The notes: generated by a model not told the origin, from the sequence alone. A DNA stretch of 64,000 bases from Bog-473 sp963838835 (GCA_963838835.1 CAWITA010000013.1:54858-118857); one strand, 5' to 3'. Positions 28,349 through 37,244 are shown, numbered from the stretch's first letter. A program made the numbers and translations.

Positions 28349-29122
28349 GTGGACTGGAAGAGAGCAGGACAAGGATGGGGGGCGCGGGCTACGGAGTGGG
28401 CGTACCTGGCGGAGCCCTATGCGCTTCCAGCCTATGAACTGGTCTTCGATCGGCTCGGCGTCAACGCAGGTGTCCGTCTCCTGGACATCGCATGTGGGTC
28501 CGGCTTGGCCGCCTCGGTGGCTGCCCGAAGAGGTGCCGTGGTGTCGGGAGTTGATGCGTCCGAACAACTCATCAGGATTGCTGCGGCGCGGACTCCGAGT
28601 GGGAGCTTCCAGACGGGGGATATGTTCGCACTGCCCTTCCCGGACGAGAGTTTCGACGTTGTCACCAGTTTCAATGGGATCTGGAAGGGATGCGAGGGTG
28701 CCCTGGAAGAGGCGAGACGCGTTCTGATCCCGGAGGGTCGCATCGGCCTCACCTTCTGGGGGCGACCCGAGCGGAATGGACTCCTGCCCTACCTCCTCAA
28801 GGCCATGGAGTTGTCTCCCGCCAGCCATGTCGCAGCCAGCATGGAACAGGGCGACACGCGGAATGTCATCGTCGATCTGCTGAGGGCTACGGGATTTGGC
28901 GACGTGGAGCAGGGGACGGTGGACGTAGTCAGCGAGTCGCCCGACGTGGCCACGGCAGTGCGCGCCATGGCTGCCGCCGGGCCCTCTGTGCCTGCGATCG
29001 AGGCTGTCGGATACGACGAGTACTGCCGGTCCCTGACGGAAGTCATTGCCCCTCTCTACGTGGATGGGCTGGGCGTGCGGACCACATCCGAGTTCGGCTG
29101 GGTGACAGCTCGTCCTTCGTAG
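28349..29122 (+). CDS. Class I SAM-dependent methyltransferase
   Basis: The GTG at 28349 follows AGAGGAG and gives MDWKRAGQGWGARATEWAYL. The Rossmann-type SAM-binding core is complete: VRLLDIACGSGLAASVAARRG (motif I), VVSGVDASEQLI (post I, acidic ribose ligand), TGDMFALPFPDESFDVV (motif II) and LEEARRVLIPEGRIGLTFWG (post-motif). 257 residues. Family members methylate small molecules such as quinone intermediates or phenols; the acceptor is not deducible. The alpha/beta hydrolase follows 200 bases later in the same direction. Confidence 0.88.
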   Translation: MDWKRAGQGWGARATEWAYLAEPYALPAYELVFDRLGVNAGVRLLDIACGSGLAASVAARRGAVVSGVDASEQLIRIAAARTPSGSFQTGDMFALPFPDESFDVVTSFNGIWKGCEGALEEARRVLIPEGRIGLTFWGRPERNGLLPYLLKAMELSPASHVAASMEQGDTRNVIVDLLRATGFGDVEQGTVDVVSESPDVATAVRAMAAAGPSVPAIEAVGYDEYCRSLTEVIAPLYVDGLGVRTTSEFGWVTARPS

Positions 29123-29203
29123 CCAGTTCCGCGCTCGGGCTTTCCCCACAGGGTCCAAGCTTTACTGACCGACCTGATTCTGACTGCCTCATAAGTGCCG
29201 AAC

Positions 29204-29232
29204 TGCCCCACCGGCCCGGCTGTTCTCGGGCA
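29204..29232 (+). repeat. Possible hairpin repeat family member
   Basis: TGCCCCACC and TCGGGCA frame a short loop. It keeps the outer arms but lacks a good GGCGTAC core, so it is a weak member. Confidence 0.3.
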
Positions 29233-29325
29233 CGAGGGAGTCCATCGAGATCGACCCATACGCCGATCTGGGACTGTTGGTACGGTCTCAACTTGACGCG
29301 CAGAAGCGCGGCTACACGAGGGTAA

Positions 29326-30144
29326 GTGGAACCGACTGACGCAGACCTCGAACTTCCAGCTTTGACCATGCATTACCGGACCTGGGGCAACCCCGAAGAT
29401 CCTGCGATCGTCCTGCTCCACGGCATGCTCGTCTCCGGCCGCACGTACGACGAGGTTGCCAAGCCCCTCGCGATGTCGCACTTCGTCGTCCTCCCCGATC
29501 AGCGTGGTCATGGGAAGACAAGCTGGGCCGACGACTACAGCTGGCAGCGCTGGGTCGAGGACGTCGAGGGCCTGGTCGACGCGTTGGGGCTCGAGCGGTT
29601 CGACCTGGTCGGCCATTCCCATGGCGCAGCCGTGGCGAGCCGGTACGCCGGACTGCATCCGAATAAGGTCAAGCACCTTGTCCTATTGGACGGTGGTTTG
29701 GGGCCGCCCAACTCGCCCGAGTTCGACGACTGGCTTGGCCGGGTCTTCGCCCTGTCCCCGCCGGATGGTTTCGATTCGCACGAGGAACTCGTTGCAACGA
29801 TCCTCCAGCTCTTCCCGCGCATTGAACGCCCGATCCTCGACGGCCTCCAGGACCTTGAGGTCATCGGCGACGACGGGAGGGTGCGTGGTGCTGCCTCGGA
29901 CCTCAACGCTGCCGGGGGTGACCGTCCGAGTGATGAAGATGAGGACCGGTTGCGTCGACAGGTCACGTGCCCGACCCTTGTCGTCCGCTCCGAGTTCAGC
30001 GAGCTCTTCGTTGGGGATGGCTACGAGCACATAGCTCGTACCTTTGCCCAAGGGTCTGCCGCGATACTCCCCGGGGTCGGCCACCAAGTGAACTTCGAGC
30101 GGCCTCAAGCGACGTCGAACCTGATCGCCTCGTTCATCCAGTGA
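29326..30144 (+). CDS. Alpha/beta hydrolase
   Basis: 272 residues, GTG start. The fold markers are the oxyanion-hole strand AIVLLHGMLVSGRTYD, DQRGHGKTSW, the nucleophile elbow GHSHGAAVA (Ser in G-H-S-H-G), TCPTLVVRSEFSELF with the acid in the usual position, and the catalytic His in PGVGHQVNFE. Complete triad, no signal peptide, so a soluble esterase, haloperoxidase-like or ring-fission-product hydrolase. No partner enzyme next door hints at the substrate. Confidence 0.9.
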   Translation: MEPTDADLELPALTMHYRTWGNPEDPAIVLLHGMLVSGRTYDEVAKPLAMSHFVVLPDQRGHGKTSWADDYSWQRWVEDVEGLVDALGLERFDLVGHSHGAAVASRYAGLHPNKVKHLVLLDGGLGPPNSPEFDDWLGRVFALSPPDGFDSHEELVATILQLFPRIERPILDGLQDLEVIGDDGRVRGAASDLNAAGGDRPSDEDEDRLRRQVTCPTLVVRSEFSELFVGDGYEHIARTFAQGSAAILPGVGHQVNFERPQATSNLIASFIQ

Positions 30145-30242
30145 CTTCGGTCTAGCGCGAGGGGAACGAACTCCCCGGGTGCTTTCCTCCGTGAGATCAC
30201 CCGGCGCGAATCAGAGAATCAGGCATGTTGGAGGTATCCCCA

Positions 30243-30289
30243 AGGTGCCGCAGGGTGGCACCTGTATAACCGACGGACGGGGGCACCCT
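30243..30289 (+). repeat. Hairpin repeat family member, two parts
   Basis: AGGTGCC (30243-30249) pairs with GGCACCT (30257-30263) around GCAGGGT. It is followed by CGACGGACGGGGGCACCCT, the right-arm signature. It occupies the 380-base gap between the hydrolase and the zinc-ribbon gene; nothing else is recognised in that gap. Confidence 0.5.
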
Positions 30290-30526
30290 GAACCCTGCCC
30301 GGTATCAGCACTTTGCGCTTATCTCAAAGTGCGTTAACTGAGATTGCTTTTCGCCAAATACCTGCGACCGCCGGAAAGCGCCGGAACACACGCAGGGCAA
30401 GCCGCCCATGAAGCAGAAGGCGCCACATCGTAGGGACTTTGGTCCCCTGGCATGAGACTCAGAGAGAGCGCACGATGGGTTAGGCCAGCAATAGAAGAGA
30501 AGTCAGCCACCGAGAGGAGGTGGGTG

Positions 30527-30883
30527 ATGATTGAACAGCTTGGCATTGATGAACTGGTCCCACCCGACGATGACGACGCCGACATCAGAGACGAGTTCGC
30601 CTGCGCCGGGCGTGAGGCCACATTTGGATTCGATTCGATCGGCGGGATCTTCGGTTGGCCCCTCCGTCTAGGGATGCGGGGATCCTGTCCGAACTGTGCC
30701 GGCACGAATCTAGTGGTGCATCAATGGTCGGCAGCGCAACTACTCTGCCGTGACTGCACAATGTGCTGGCATCCCGAGTTTGGCCAGATGCGCAGGGTTG
30801 ATCCCGAGGTATGCCCGGGATGCGGTCTTGCCACGACCGCCTGCTTCGAGCGCTTCGAACGGCCGGCGATCTTGACGGTGTAG
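30527..30883 (+). CDS. Zinc-ribbon protein, unknown function
   Basis: The ATG at 30527 follows GAGGAGG and starts MIEQLGIDELVPPDDDDAD. After an acidic N-terminal half come two CPxC-type knuckles: CPNC in MRGSCPNCAGTNLVVHQW with CRDC and then CPGCGL with ATTACFERF. The spacing suggests one or two structural zinc sites. 118 residues. I do not recognise a named family; similar short acidic zinc-ribbon proteins occur in actinomycetes. Confidence 0.65.
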   Translation: MIEQLGIDELVPPDDDDADIRDEFACAGREATFGFDSIGGIFGWPLRLGMRGSCPNCAGTNLVVHQWSAAQLLCRDCTMCWHPEFGQMRRVDPEVCPGCGLATTACFERFERPAILTV

Positions 30884-31035
30884 CCGCCGTCGGTGGTGCA
30901 CGCTTGGGCGATTGCCCGTGACGTTGGCCTTTACCCGCCGGAGCGTATCGGCTCAATCATGCCCTTGGGGCGGAGGCTGCCCCAAGGGACAAAGAGGCAC
31001 GCTATGACAGCAGCGAAAGCACCGGAGATGTGTCC

Positions 31036-31587
31036 ATGCGGGCGGTGATCATCTACGAGTCGATGTTCGGCAACACGCACATGATGGCCGATGCCATTGC
31101 TGGGGGCCTCGAACCGCTGGACAATGTAGTCGTGGTCCCGATGGGTGAGGCAGGCCGCGAACAGTTTGGTGACGCCGACCTGCTCGTGGTGGGCGGGCCT
31201 ACCCATTTTCACGGCATGAGTCGCACCCGCACCCGCAAGTGGGCGGCCGCCACTGCGCAAAACCCCAAGAATGATCTGGTGCTCGATCGCGACGCCCAGG
31301 GCCCAGGCGTGCGAGACTGGCTCAGGTCGCTGGGCCATGGCCACACAAAGTGTGCTGCCTTCGACACCCGCTTTAAGGGTCCAACACTTCTCCGAGGGGG
31401 GGCGTCGAGGCCAATCAGCCGAAAACTTCGGAAGCACGGGTTCGAGATGGTGGCCAAGCCCGAGAGCTTCTTTGTCACCTTGGAGAATCACCTCGAACCG
31501 GGCGAGGAGGCCCGAGCCCAAGAATGGGGCAAACGGCTCGCGGCAAGGGTTCTATCGAATGACGTCACCGATGGGGGCGGTCCGTGA
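31036..31587 (+). CDS. Flavodoxin-family protein
   Basis: The phosphate-binding loop ESMFGNT follows the first strand RAVIIYE, as in flavodoxins, and LLVVGGPTHFHGMSR is the second FMN loop. The C-terminal half (FDTRFKGP, ISRKLRKHGFEMVAKPESFFV) fits the FMN-binding flavodoxin_5 layout. GTG 31030 is an alternative start two codons earlier. The stop overlaps the start of the dienelactone hydrolase gene, so the two are translated together and may act on the same compound, for example flavin-dependent reduction followed by hydrolysis. Confidence 0.85.
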   Translation: MRAVIIYESMFGNTHMMADAIAGGLEPLDNVVVVPMGEAGREQFGDADLLVVGGPTHFHGMSRTRTRKWAAATAQNPKNDLVLDRDAQGPGVRDWLRSLGHGHTKCAAFDTRFKGPTLLRGGASRPISRKLRKHGFEMVAKPESFFVTLENHLEPGEEARAQEWGKRLAARVLSNDVTDGGGP

Positions 31588-32327
31588 TGGCCGAGGTCAT
31601 GATCCCCACCCCGGGTGAGCTGCCGTCCTACCTGGCGACACCTGCGGGCGAGGGTCCTTGGCCAGGTGTCGTCGTCATTCACGACGCAATGGGGATGAGC
31701 CAGGACCTACGGAACCAAGCTGACTGGCTTGCGGGTGAAGGGTACCTCGCTGTAGCGCCAGACCTTTTCTCTGGGAGAGGGATGGTGGCGTGCATGATCT
31801 CGGTCGTGCGCGACGTGCGCGCCGGACGGGGACGGTCGTTCGACGACATCGAGGCGGCGCGCGTCTGGTTGGAGGGCCGGGAGGACTGCACAGGCAGTGT
31901 CGGCGTGATCGGCTACTGCATGGGAGGCGGGTTCGCCTTGCTGCTCGCCGCCGATCGCGGGTTCACGGTGTCGAGCGTCAACTACGGCACCGCTCCGAAG
32001 GACGCCTACACGGCCAGCTTCTTGAGACAGGCTTGCCCGATTGTCGGAAGCTACGGCGGCAAGGATCGCACACTGCGAGGGGCCGCCGATCGCCTCGAGC
32101 GGGCGTTGACGGCCGTCGGGGTCGAACATGATGTCAAGGAGTACCCGGAGGCCGGGCACTCATTTCTCAATGACCACGAAGGAGCTGGAGACAAGAATCC
32201 ATTCCCATTCTCCGTCTTGGAGCCGGTCTTCGGAATACTCTCGCCTGGATCGGGCTACCACGAGGGCTCCGCGCGAGATGCACGACGGCGCATCCTCGCG
32301 TTCTTCGACGCGCACTTGAAGCCTTAG
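31587..32327 (+). CDS. Dienelactone hydrolase family protein
   Basis: The ATG at 31587 overlaps the flavodoxin stop; GTG at 31584 is also possible. The fold shows PGVVVIHDAMGMSQDLRNQADWLA and the nucleophile elbow GYCMGGGFALLLA with Cys, as in true dienelactone hydrolases. GKDRT carries the Asp and EAGHSFLND the His. About 246 residues. It probably opens a lactone or ester. Coupling with a flavodoxin-like reductase is unusual but suggests a small two-step detoxification unit. Confidence 0.9.
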   Translation: MAEVMIPTPGELPSYLATPAGEGPWPGVVVIHDAMGMSQDLRNQADWLAGEGYLAVAPDLFSGRGMVACMISVVRDVRAGRGRSFDDIEAARVWLEGREDCTGSVGVIGYCMGGGFALLLAADRGFTVSSVNYGTAPKDAYTASFLRQACPIVGSYGGKDRTLRGAADRLERALTAVGVEHDVKEYPEAGHSFLNDHEGAGDKNPFPFSVLEPVFGILSPGSGYHEGSARDARRRILAFFDAHLKP

Positions 32328-32356
32328 AAGGCGAGACCTGCCCTCGAAGGGTCGAA

Positions 32357-32391
32357 ACTGCCCCACCGTTCTGACGGCGTACGGGGGCAGT
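32357..32391 (+). repeat. Hairpin repeat, reference copy
   Basis: ACTGCCCC and GGGGCAGT form a perfect 8-bp outer stem; an inner CCGT/ACGG pair closes a TCTG loop, with CGTACG beside it. The 22 bases 32371-32392 occur identically, inverted, at 37189-37210. Confidence 0.7.
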
Positions 32392-32475
32392 CCGCATACT
32401 CCGAATTGACACGGGGAATCCTTGGCTCCAGCCTGGATCGACGTGGGTTCAAACGAGCGACATTCGCTAGGCGGG

Positions 32476-33273
32476 ATGGAGGTCGTCGATCAAGGCTACG
32501 TCGAGCTCTATCGCCGCACCCAAGAGGTTCTTGGTGTAGATGCCAGGGTCAAGTCGGTGGAGCTGTCCGGTTCGCTGGCCCGCGGGACGGCTGACCGGTG
32601 GAGCGATCTGGACCTCAAGATCATCATCACGCCGGAGGGATACGACTCATTCTTGAGCGACTGGAAAATCTGGGTCGCGAGGATCACACCGACCGTCTTC
32701 GCCCACCGGCCCATCGCACCGTTCATTATCAACACTCTGACCCCGCAGGGTCGGACGCTGGACATGGCCGTGTATTCCGGTGAGGCACCGCCGACCCTGC
32801 CCGCTCGCTACTCGGTCGGTCTGTTGTCGTCGGGGCCGTTCGACGACCTCGCCGATGCCCTCGAGTACGCTGTGGAGGAGCAGCTCCGTGGTTTGGCGGG
32901 ACCTTTCATCACCCTGATCCAACGGAACGAGCACTTACGCCACTTGACTGGCGTCTCACACATTCTCGGGCTTCTCACCACGGTTTTTCTCGCCGAAACC
33001 GGCTCCCCGCCTCCGGCCAAACAGTGGAACCGGTCCTTCAGTGCCGAACAGCGAGACACAGTCGCCGCGCTGCCTCCGGTATCGGCCACCCGAGAAGGCA
33101 TGCTTTCCTTCGGGCTCGCAGTAGCCGAATTGTTGGTCACCCGAGCCCGACCTCTGTACCCCGCTACGACCGGCGTTGGCCCAACGACTTGGCTCAAGTG
33201 GCCGCAGATCGACTCGAAGGAGAGCTCGGAGTGGCTGTCCGCGGCTGGCTGCACTAGCCGCACGGCGAATTGA
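32476..33273 (+). CDS. Nucleotidyltransferase-domain protein (aminoglycoside adenylyltransferase-like fold)
   Basis: 265 residues from the ATG at 32476 (MEVVDQGYVELYRRTQEVL); an upstream TTG at 32422 is open. The pol-beta-type active site is clear: VELSGSLARGTADRWSDLDLKIII, with GS and D.D in the required spacing; a third Asp is probably in RTLDMAVYSG. The C-terminal all-helical domain contains QRNEHLRHLTGVSHILGLL. Relatives adenylylate aminoglycosides or act as antitoxin-type MNTs; no HEPN partner is adjacent. Function is unassigned. Confidence 0.75.
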   Translation: MEVVDQGYVELYRRTQEVLGVDARVKSVELSGSLARGTADRWSDLDLKIIITPEGYDSFLSDWKIWVARITPTVFAHRPIAPFIINTLTPQGRTLDMAVYSGEAPPTLPARYSVGLLSSGPFDDLADALEYAVEEQLRGLAGPFITLIQRNEHLRHLTGVSHILGLLTTVFLAETGSPPPAKQWNRSFSAEQRDTVAALPPVSATREGMLSFGLAVAELLVTRARPLYPATTGVGPTTWLKWPQIDSKESSEWLSAAGCTSRTAN

Positions 33274-33504
33274 ACATCCCATCTACTTCCACAGAAAGTG
33301 TTAGCGCGTCAGAACGACACCGACCCGGCGTTCGGCGCGACTTCACGTCAAGGGCCTCGGACGTTCTCCCCCCCCGGGGGGGGGTTGACCGCCTTCTTGC
33401 TCGACCCTCCACCGTTTACGAGCACTACGGATGGCGTCTTCTTCGCTGTCGCCTCCGCCATACCAAGGGACCCGAGTCGACGAATTCAGCCCTTCCAGAT
33501 CAGC

Positions 33505-33672
33505 CTAGTAGGCACGATACGAGCGTCTGGCTCGCCGTTCCCTGCTTGACGTTTCCCTCAAAGCATCTGCAGAGGGCTCTGGGGGCGGTTCTTGGTGAAC
33601 TACGACGCGGAACCCCTGTTCGGTAAAGAACTGCTCGATGCTCGCAAGGGAGTTGTCGTCTGGCTCGACCAT
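33505..33672 (-). CDS. Small hypothetical protein (doubtful)
   Basis: A 55-residue frame MVEPDDNSLASIEQFFTEQG, FRVVVHQEPPPEPS and a very basic tail SSRERRARRSYRAY. The first half has natural composition; no family is recognised. The frame extends upstream into the opposite side of the repeat at 33693-33740. Confidence 0.3.
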   Translation of the reverse strand: MVEPDDNSLASIEQFFTEQGFRVVVHQEPPPEPSADALRETSSRERRARRSYRAY

Positions 33673-33692
33673 GCACACATCATTCCCTGACC

Positions 33693-33740
33693 TGCCCCAC
33701 TCGCGCCCAACCGTCCCACCCTCCCCGGTGAACGGGGGCA
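33693..33740 (+). repeat. Hairpin repeat family member
   Basis: TGCCCCAC at the left and GGTGAACGGGGGCA at the right, the same order as the reference copy with a longer loop. It sits just beyond the 3' end of the thioesterase gene. Confidence 0.5.
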
Positions 33741-33761
33741 CCGCAAATGATGCCGCTTCGT

Positions 33762-34558
33762 TTAGCGATACCAAGCCATTTGGACCGAAGAAGCGAGCAG
33801 AGCCCCGCTGCGACTCCACAGGCGAAGATGCTCTTCGGACGTGGACTGCACGCCGCGGACACCGAAACCCTCGCTGAGCAGATCGTCGTCACCGACCTTC
33901 GCGAGCTCCTCGTCGGTCGCGTGGAAGTACACCGAGAGCGAAAGCGTGGCGCTCCGTCGGGGACCATCGCTCCAGAAGTAGGACCGGGGTGCGCGAAAGT
34001 CCGAAAGAAACGCCAACTGCAGGTGATAGACGGGCCGGCCACTCGTCTCCCTAACCCAAGCCGTGGAGTACGTAGTTGAACGGCCGAAGAAAGGGAACCC
34101 TTCGATCGGGCGCATCGCACATCGTTCTCCATTGGTTCCTGGAGCCGGGTGGACTACCTCAAGGCTCTCGGGATCAGGCGCGTTCGGCATGGACACGTCG
34201 AGCTTCTCGTCGGAGTTGCGCCTTTCGGCGAGCACGGCCGCAGCGCCTGCCAGTGGTGTCTGTTGATCCTCCGACATCAACTCCACCTGCCAGTGACTCA
34301 CGGAGCGACCTCCCCCAACTCGCCAGGAGCGGATGAACAGGTTGGTCCGGCCTCGATCTTGTTGATGAAGTTGACCGTGATGGCACACGGCGTCGATGCC
34401 CCTGCAGCGCTCTCGGACACCGCTTGCAGCGTCACGGCCACCGTCCATCCGCCGAACATTCCATTTCCAGCCTCGTAGTTGGGATCGGCACTCGCAGACC
34501 AGAGCCCCTCTCCGCATGATTCGAGCGTGAGAGCTCTATCAAGATCATGTTCCGACAT
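33762..34558 (-). pseudogene. Acyl-CoA thioesterase-like double-hotdog protein, frameshifted
   Basis: From the ATG at 34558 the N-terminal hotdog reads GMFGGWTVAVTLQAVSESA and CAITVNFINKIEAGPT. Around 34341-34350 the frame changes by one base and continues NLFIRSWRVGGGRSVSHWQV, VELMSEDQQTPLAGAAAVLA. It ends in the C-terminal hotdog with YFHATDEELAKVGDDDLLSE and LWSRSGALLASSVQMAWYR. Together about 265 residues, the TesB/4HBT_3 layout. It would release CoA from acyl thioesters. The change may be a sequencing error. Confidence 0.7.
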
Positions 34559-34631
34559 CTCAAAACCGTATCTGAGAGGCTGGGCGCCACCATCCCGCAC
34601 ATAGGGGCTACTGGGCCAGCTGGCTAAGCGA

Positions 34632-35219
34632 TCAGGTGGGGCGCGACTGGCGCCCGAGATAGGCCGCGAGGCGGTCGTATGCCGGAGCGGTCGATGGTAT
34701 CTCCACAACCTTTCCAAACGGCCCCTCTTCCCCGCGATTTTCGGATGGGACGAACTGCTGCACCAGCGGGAGTATCGCTTCCGCGAGCCCTTGGTCGAGC
34801 TTGGGAACCTGCGCGGTCGCTACGGCTAGGTCCCACCCGTGGGTGACCTGCTCCTGCACGAAGATCAACGCCACCTCGACCGCGGGCAAGGTGGCGAACG
34901 GCAACTCGATCGTGCCCTCCAGCGTGGCCTCGTTGGACCACACCTCGATCGCCTGACGTGCCGTCTTTTCGAAGAACGTCGGCCAATCGTTGTCCGCCAC
35001 GCCTGTGATGATCGGCCCATCCTCGGAAATAGTGCCCCGCCGACCTGCCTCAGCGGTCCGGCGGGCGGCGAACGCCATATGGCCTATGAGTGTCCGCACA
35101 TCGAAATCGATGCAAGGGGTCGGCCGGCTGTGTTGATCAAGGAATACAGCGCCGACAAGGTGTATGGACTGCTCAAATGAACTGCGGAGCAGGGGCCGGG
35201 GGTCCTGAGTATCGGCCAC
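34632..35219 (-). CDS. TIGR03086-type metal-binding protein (DinB/mycothiol maleylpyruvate isomerase-like)
   Basis: 195 residues, GTG start with GAGAGGAG upstream. The four-helix DinB bundle is visible: FDVRTLIGHMAFAARRTAEAG (helix with metal His in GHM), PAVEVALIFVQEQVTHGWDLAVATAQ (HGWDLA is the family signature) and the closing VPSTAPAYDRLAAYLGR. The three metal-ligand histidine positions of the superfamily are only partly evident. Such proteins often use mycothiol or bacillithiol as thiol co-substrate; activity is unknown here. Confidence 0.85.
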   Translation of the reverse strand: MADTQDPRPLLRSSFEQSIHLVGAVFLDQHSRPTPCIDFDVRTLIGHMAFAARRTAEAGRRGTISEDGPIITGVADNDWPTFFEKTARQAIEVWSNEATLEGTIELPFATLPAVEVALIFVQEQVTHGWDLAVATAQVPKLDQGLAEAILPLVQQFVPSENRGEEGPFGKVVEIPSTAPAYDRLAAYLGRQSRPT

Positions 35220-35324
35220 CGAGATGCTCCTCTCGCCGGTGATGCGATTGTAAGCGTACTTCTAGTGTGTCCCACGTCGCCCGAGGCCGAGACCTTGTTG
35301 AATCGGGGCTGACACACTCTCTCC

Positions 35325-35651
35325 ATGCTCCGAGTTGCCATCCATCATGTCAATCCTGGCCACGTCGAGGAACTGCGACGCTGGCTTGCAGAAGCAAACG
35401 GACCACGTCGGGTGGAGGCTCTGGCAACTCTGATCGACGAAGGGTGCACTCACGAACAAGCGTTTCTGATTGAGGGCAAGGAAGGCCCCGTCGTGATCTA
35501 CATCATGGATGTTGAGGACGTCGAGCGGTCACGTCGAGTGGTCGCCTCGTCGCAACATCCGATCGACGCCGATCACAAGCGGGTGATGCATGCGGCAATC
35601 GGGGGGCAAGTGCCTGCCGAGATGCGTCTGGATCTTGCAACTGCCCCTTGA
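35325..35651 (+). CDS. DUF6176 family protein
   Basis: 108 residues. LRVAIHHVNPGHVEELRRWLAEAN, TLIDEGCTHEQAFLIEG, VVIYIMDVEDVERS and HPIDADHKRVMHAAIG match the DUF6176 pattern as I remember it, probably a small alpha+beta barrel similar to ABM proteins. No cofactor site is seen. The start ATG has only a weak ribosome-binding site. Confidence 0.7.
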   Translation: MLRVAIHHVNPGHVEELRRWLAEANGPRRVEALATLIDEGCTHEQAFLIEGKEGPVVIYIMDVEDVERSRRVVASSQHPIDADHKRVMHAAIGGQVPAEMRLDLATAP

Positions 35652-35792
35652 CACGGCTGCCCCAATACGCCGGGACGAGGTGACACCCTGCGAATCCACT
35701 TCTGGGGCCCGGACTTCAGAGTGGCGCCGCGATCTGGCTTCCTTCCTTAGCGATGGTGGGCGTGACGCCCATCGGTCCAGGACGACAGACTG

Positions 35793-37154
35793 ATGGCCGT
35801 GATCGAGCCTCCGGACACTCAGTACACCAAGATTGACGATGGCGCGCATATCGCCTATCAGGTTTGTGGCGAGGGGCCGCTCGATCTCGTCTTCGAGCGC
35901 GGAATCGGCAGCCATGTGGAGTTGGCCTGGGAGATAGCGGCGCTAGCTCGCGTGTTCCGGCGCTTGGCGTCGTTTAGCCGCCTGATCCGCTTCGACCACC
36001 GAGGCATGGGAATGTCCGACCCGCTTGGCCGGTCCGAGCGACGTTCGCTCGAAGGTCGAGCCGGCGAGATGCTGGCAGTGCTTGACGCGGCGGGTTCGGA
36101 GCGAGCGGCGCTGGTGGCCAACAACTTTGGGGGCCCGATGGCGATATTGTTCGCCGCCTCCTATCCGAACCGCACGGCCTCGCTGGTGCTCGATGGCTGC
36201 TATGCCCGCCTGGCCCCGGCACCCGACTATCCATGGGGGATACCGAACGAGGTCTTGGAGCAGGCCCTCGCTCGGGTGCGCGATGCCCAGCTCACGGGTG
36301 ACGCTGGCGACGTATCAGGCCTGCGGTACTTAGCGCCTCACGCGCTGCAGGATGCCGAGTTCGTCGCTCAGTGGCGGCGCTACTCCCGCTACACAACGAG
36401 CCCCTCCGCGGCAGCAGCCGAGGCCGAGGTTGGGGTCTACACCGACGTCCGTGCATTGCTCCCGCTCGTTCAGGCACCGACGCTGGTGCTGTATCGCCGC
36501 GACGACCTGTTCGCCGGAAGGCCCCACGCTGAGTATCTGGCTGCTCACATCCCCGGGGCAAAGCTGATGGAGGTTCCCGGCGCCGATAACTTCATCTTCG
36601 CCGGCGACAGCGATACCGACCTGGACGAGATCGAGGAGTTCTTGACTGGCGCCCGCCAAAGCCACGCGACCGACCGCGTGTTGGCCACGGTCATGTTCAC
36701 CGACATCGTCGGCTCCACCGAGCGTGCTGCGGAGGTGGGTGATCACAGATGGCGAGATCTGCTCGACGCCCACGATCGCACCGTCCGCCGGCAACTTGAA
36801 CGATTCCGTGGGCGGGAGGTCAACACCGTCGGCGACGGGTTCTTGGCTACCTTCGACGGGCCGGGACGGGCCATTGAGTGCGCCCGTGCGATTTGTGAAA
36901 CGGTTCGGGCCCTGGGCATCGAGGTGCGGGCCGGCCCGCACACCGGCGAGGTCGAAGTGCGGGGCGCCGATGTGGCCGGGCTGGCTGTCCACATCGGCGC
37001 CCGAGTCGCCGCAGCGGCCGGCCCCGGTGAGGTGCTTGTCTCGGGGGCGGTGCCGCCCCTTGTTGTCGGGTCCGGCATTGCGTTCGCGGACCGGGGTGAA
37101 CACGAACTCAAAGGCGTACCTAGAACCTGGAAGCTCTTGGTTGTGGCCAACTGA
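35793..37154 (+). CDS. Class III adenylate/guanylate cyclase fused to a degenerate alpha/beta-hydrolase domain
   Basis: 453 residues. Residues 1-285 are an alpha/beta-hydrolase fold (HIAYQVCGEGPLDLVFERG, IRFDHRGMGMSDP), but the nucleophile elbow reads VANNFGG with Asn111 where Ser is expected. The catalytic His site is PGADN with Asn266. The domain therefore cannot hydrolyse and may bind a ligand. Residues 297-453 are a class III cyclase: both metal Asps are present (FTDIVGST Asp304; VGDG Asp348), along with VHIGARVAAAAGPGEVLVS. The base-selecting Lys position is Asn344, so the nucleotide specificity is uncertain. Such fusions are common in mycobacteria; loss of both hydrolase residues suggests a sensor. 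Single gene, no membrane anchor. Confidence 0.9.
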   Translation: MAVIEPPDTQYTKIDDGAHIAYQVCGEGPLDLVFERGIGSHVELAWEIAALARVFRRLASFSRLIRFDHRGMGMSDPLGRSERRSLEGRAGEMLAVLDAAGSERAALVANNFGGPMAILFAASYPNRTASLVLDGCYARLAPAPDYPWGIPNEVLEQALARVRDAQLTGDAGDVSGLRYLAPHALQDAEFVAQWRRYSRYTTSPSAAAAEAEVGVYTDVRALLPLVQAPTLVLYRRDDLFAGRPHAEYLAAHIPGAKLMEVPGADNFIFAGDSDTDLDEIEEFLTGARQSHATDRVLATVMFTDIVGSTERAAEVGDHRWRDLLDAHDRTVRRQLERFRGREVNTVGDGFLATFDGPGRAIECARAICETVRALGIEVRAGPHTGEVEVRGADVAGLAVHIGARVAAAAGPGEVLVSGAVPPLVVGSGIAFADRGEHELKGVPRTWKLLVVAN

Positions 37155-37189
37155 CAGCAGCGCTGACCGGGCCGATCCCGATCGCCACG

Positions 37190-37244
37190 ACTGCCCCCGT
37201 ACGCCGTCAGGAGGGAGCGCACCAGACCAAGCTCGGGGGGGCAG
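37190..37244 (-). repeat. Hairpin repeat, inverted copy
   Basis: ACTGCCCCC (37190-37198) pairs with GGGGGCAGT (37236-37244), a perfect 9-bp stem around a 37-base loop. On the minus strand the order is left arm, variable loop, ACGGCGTAC, GGGGGCAGT, as at 32357-32391. Confidence 0.7.
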
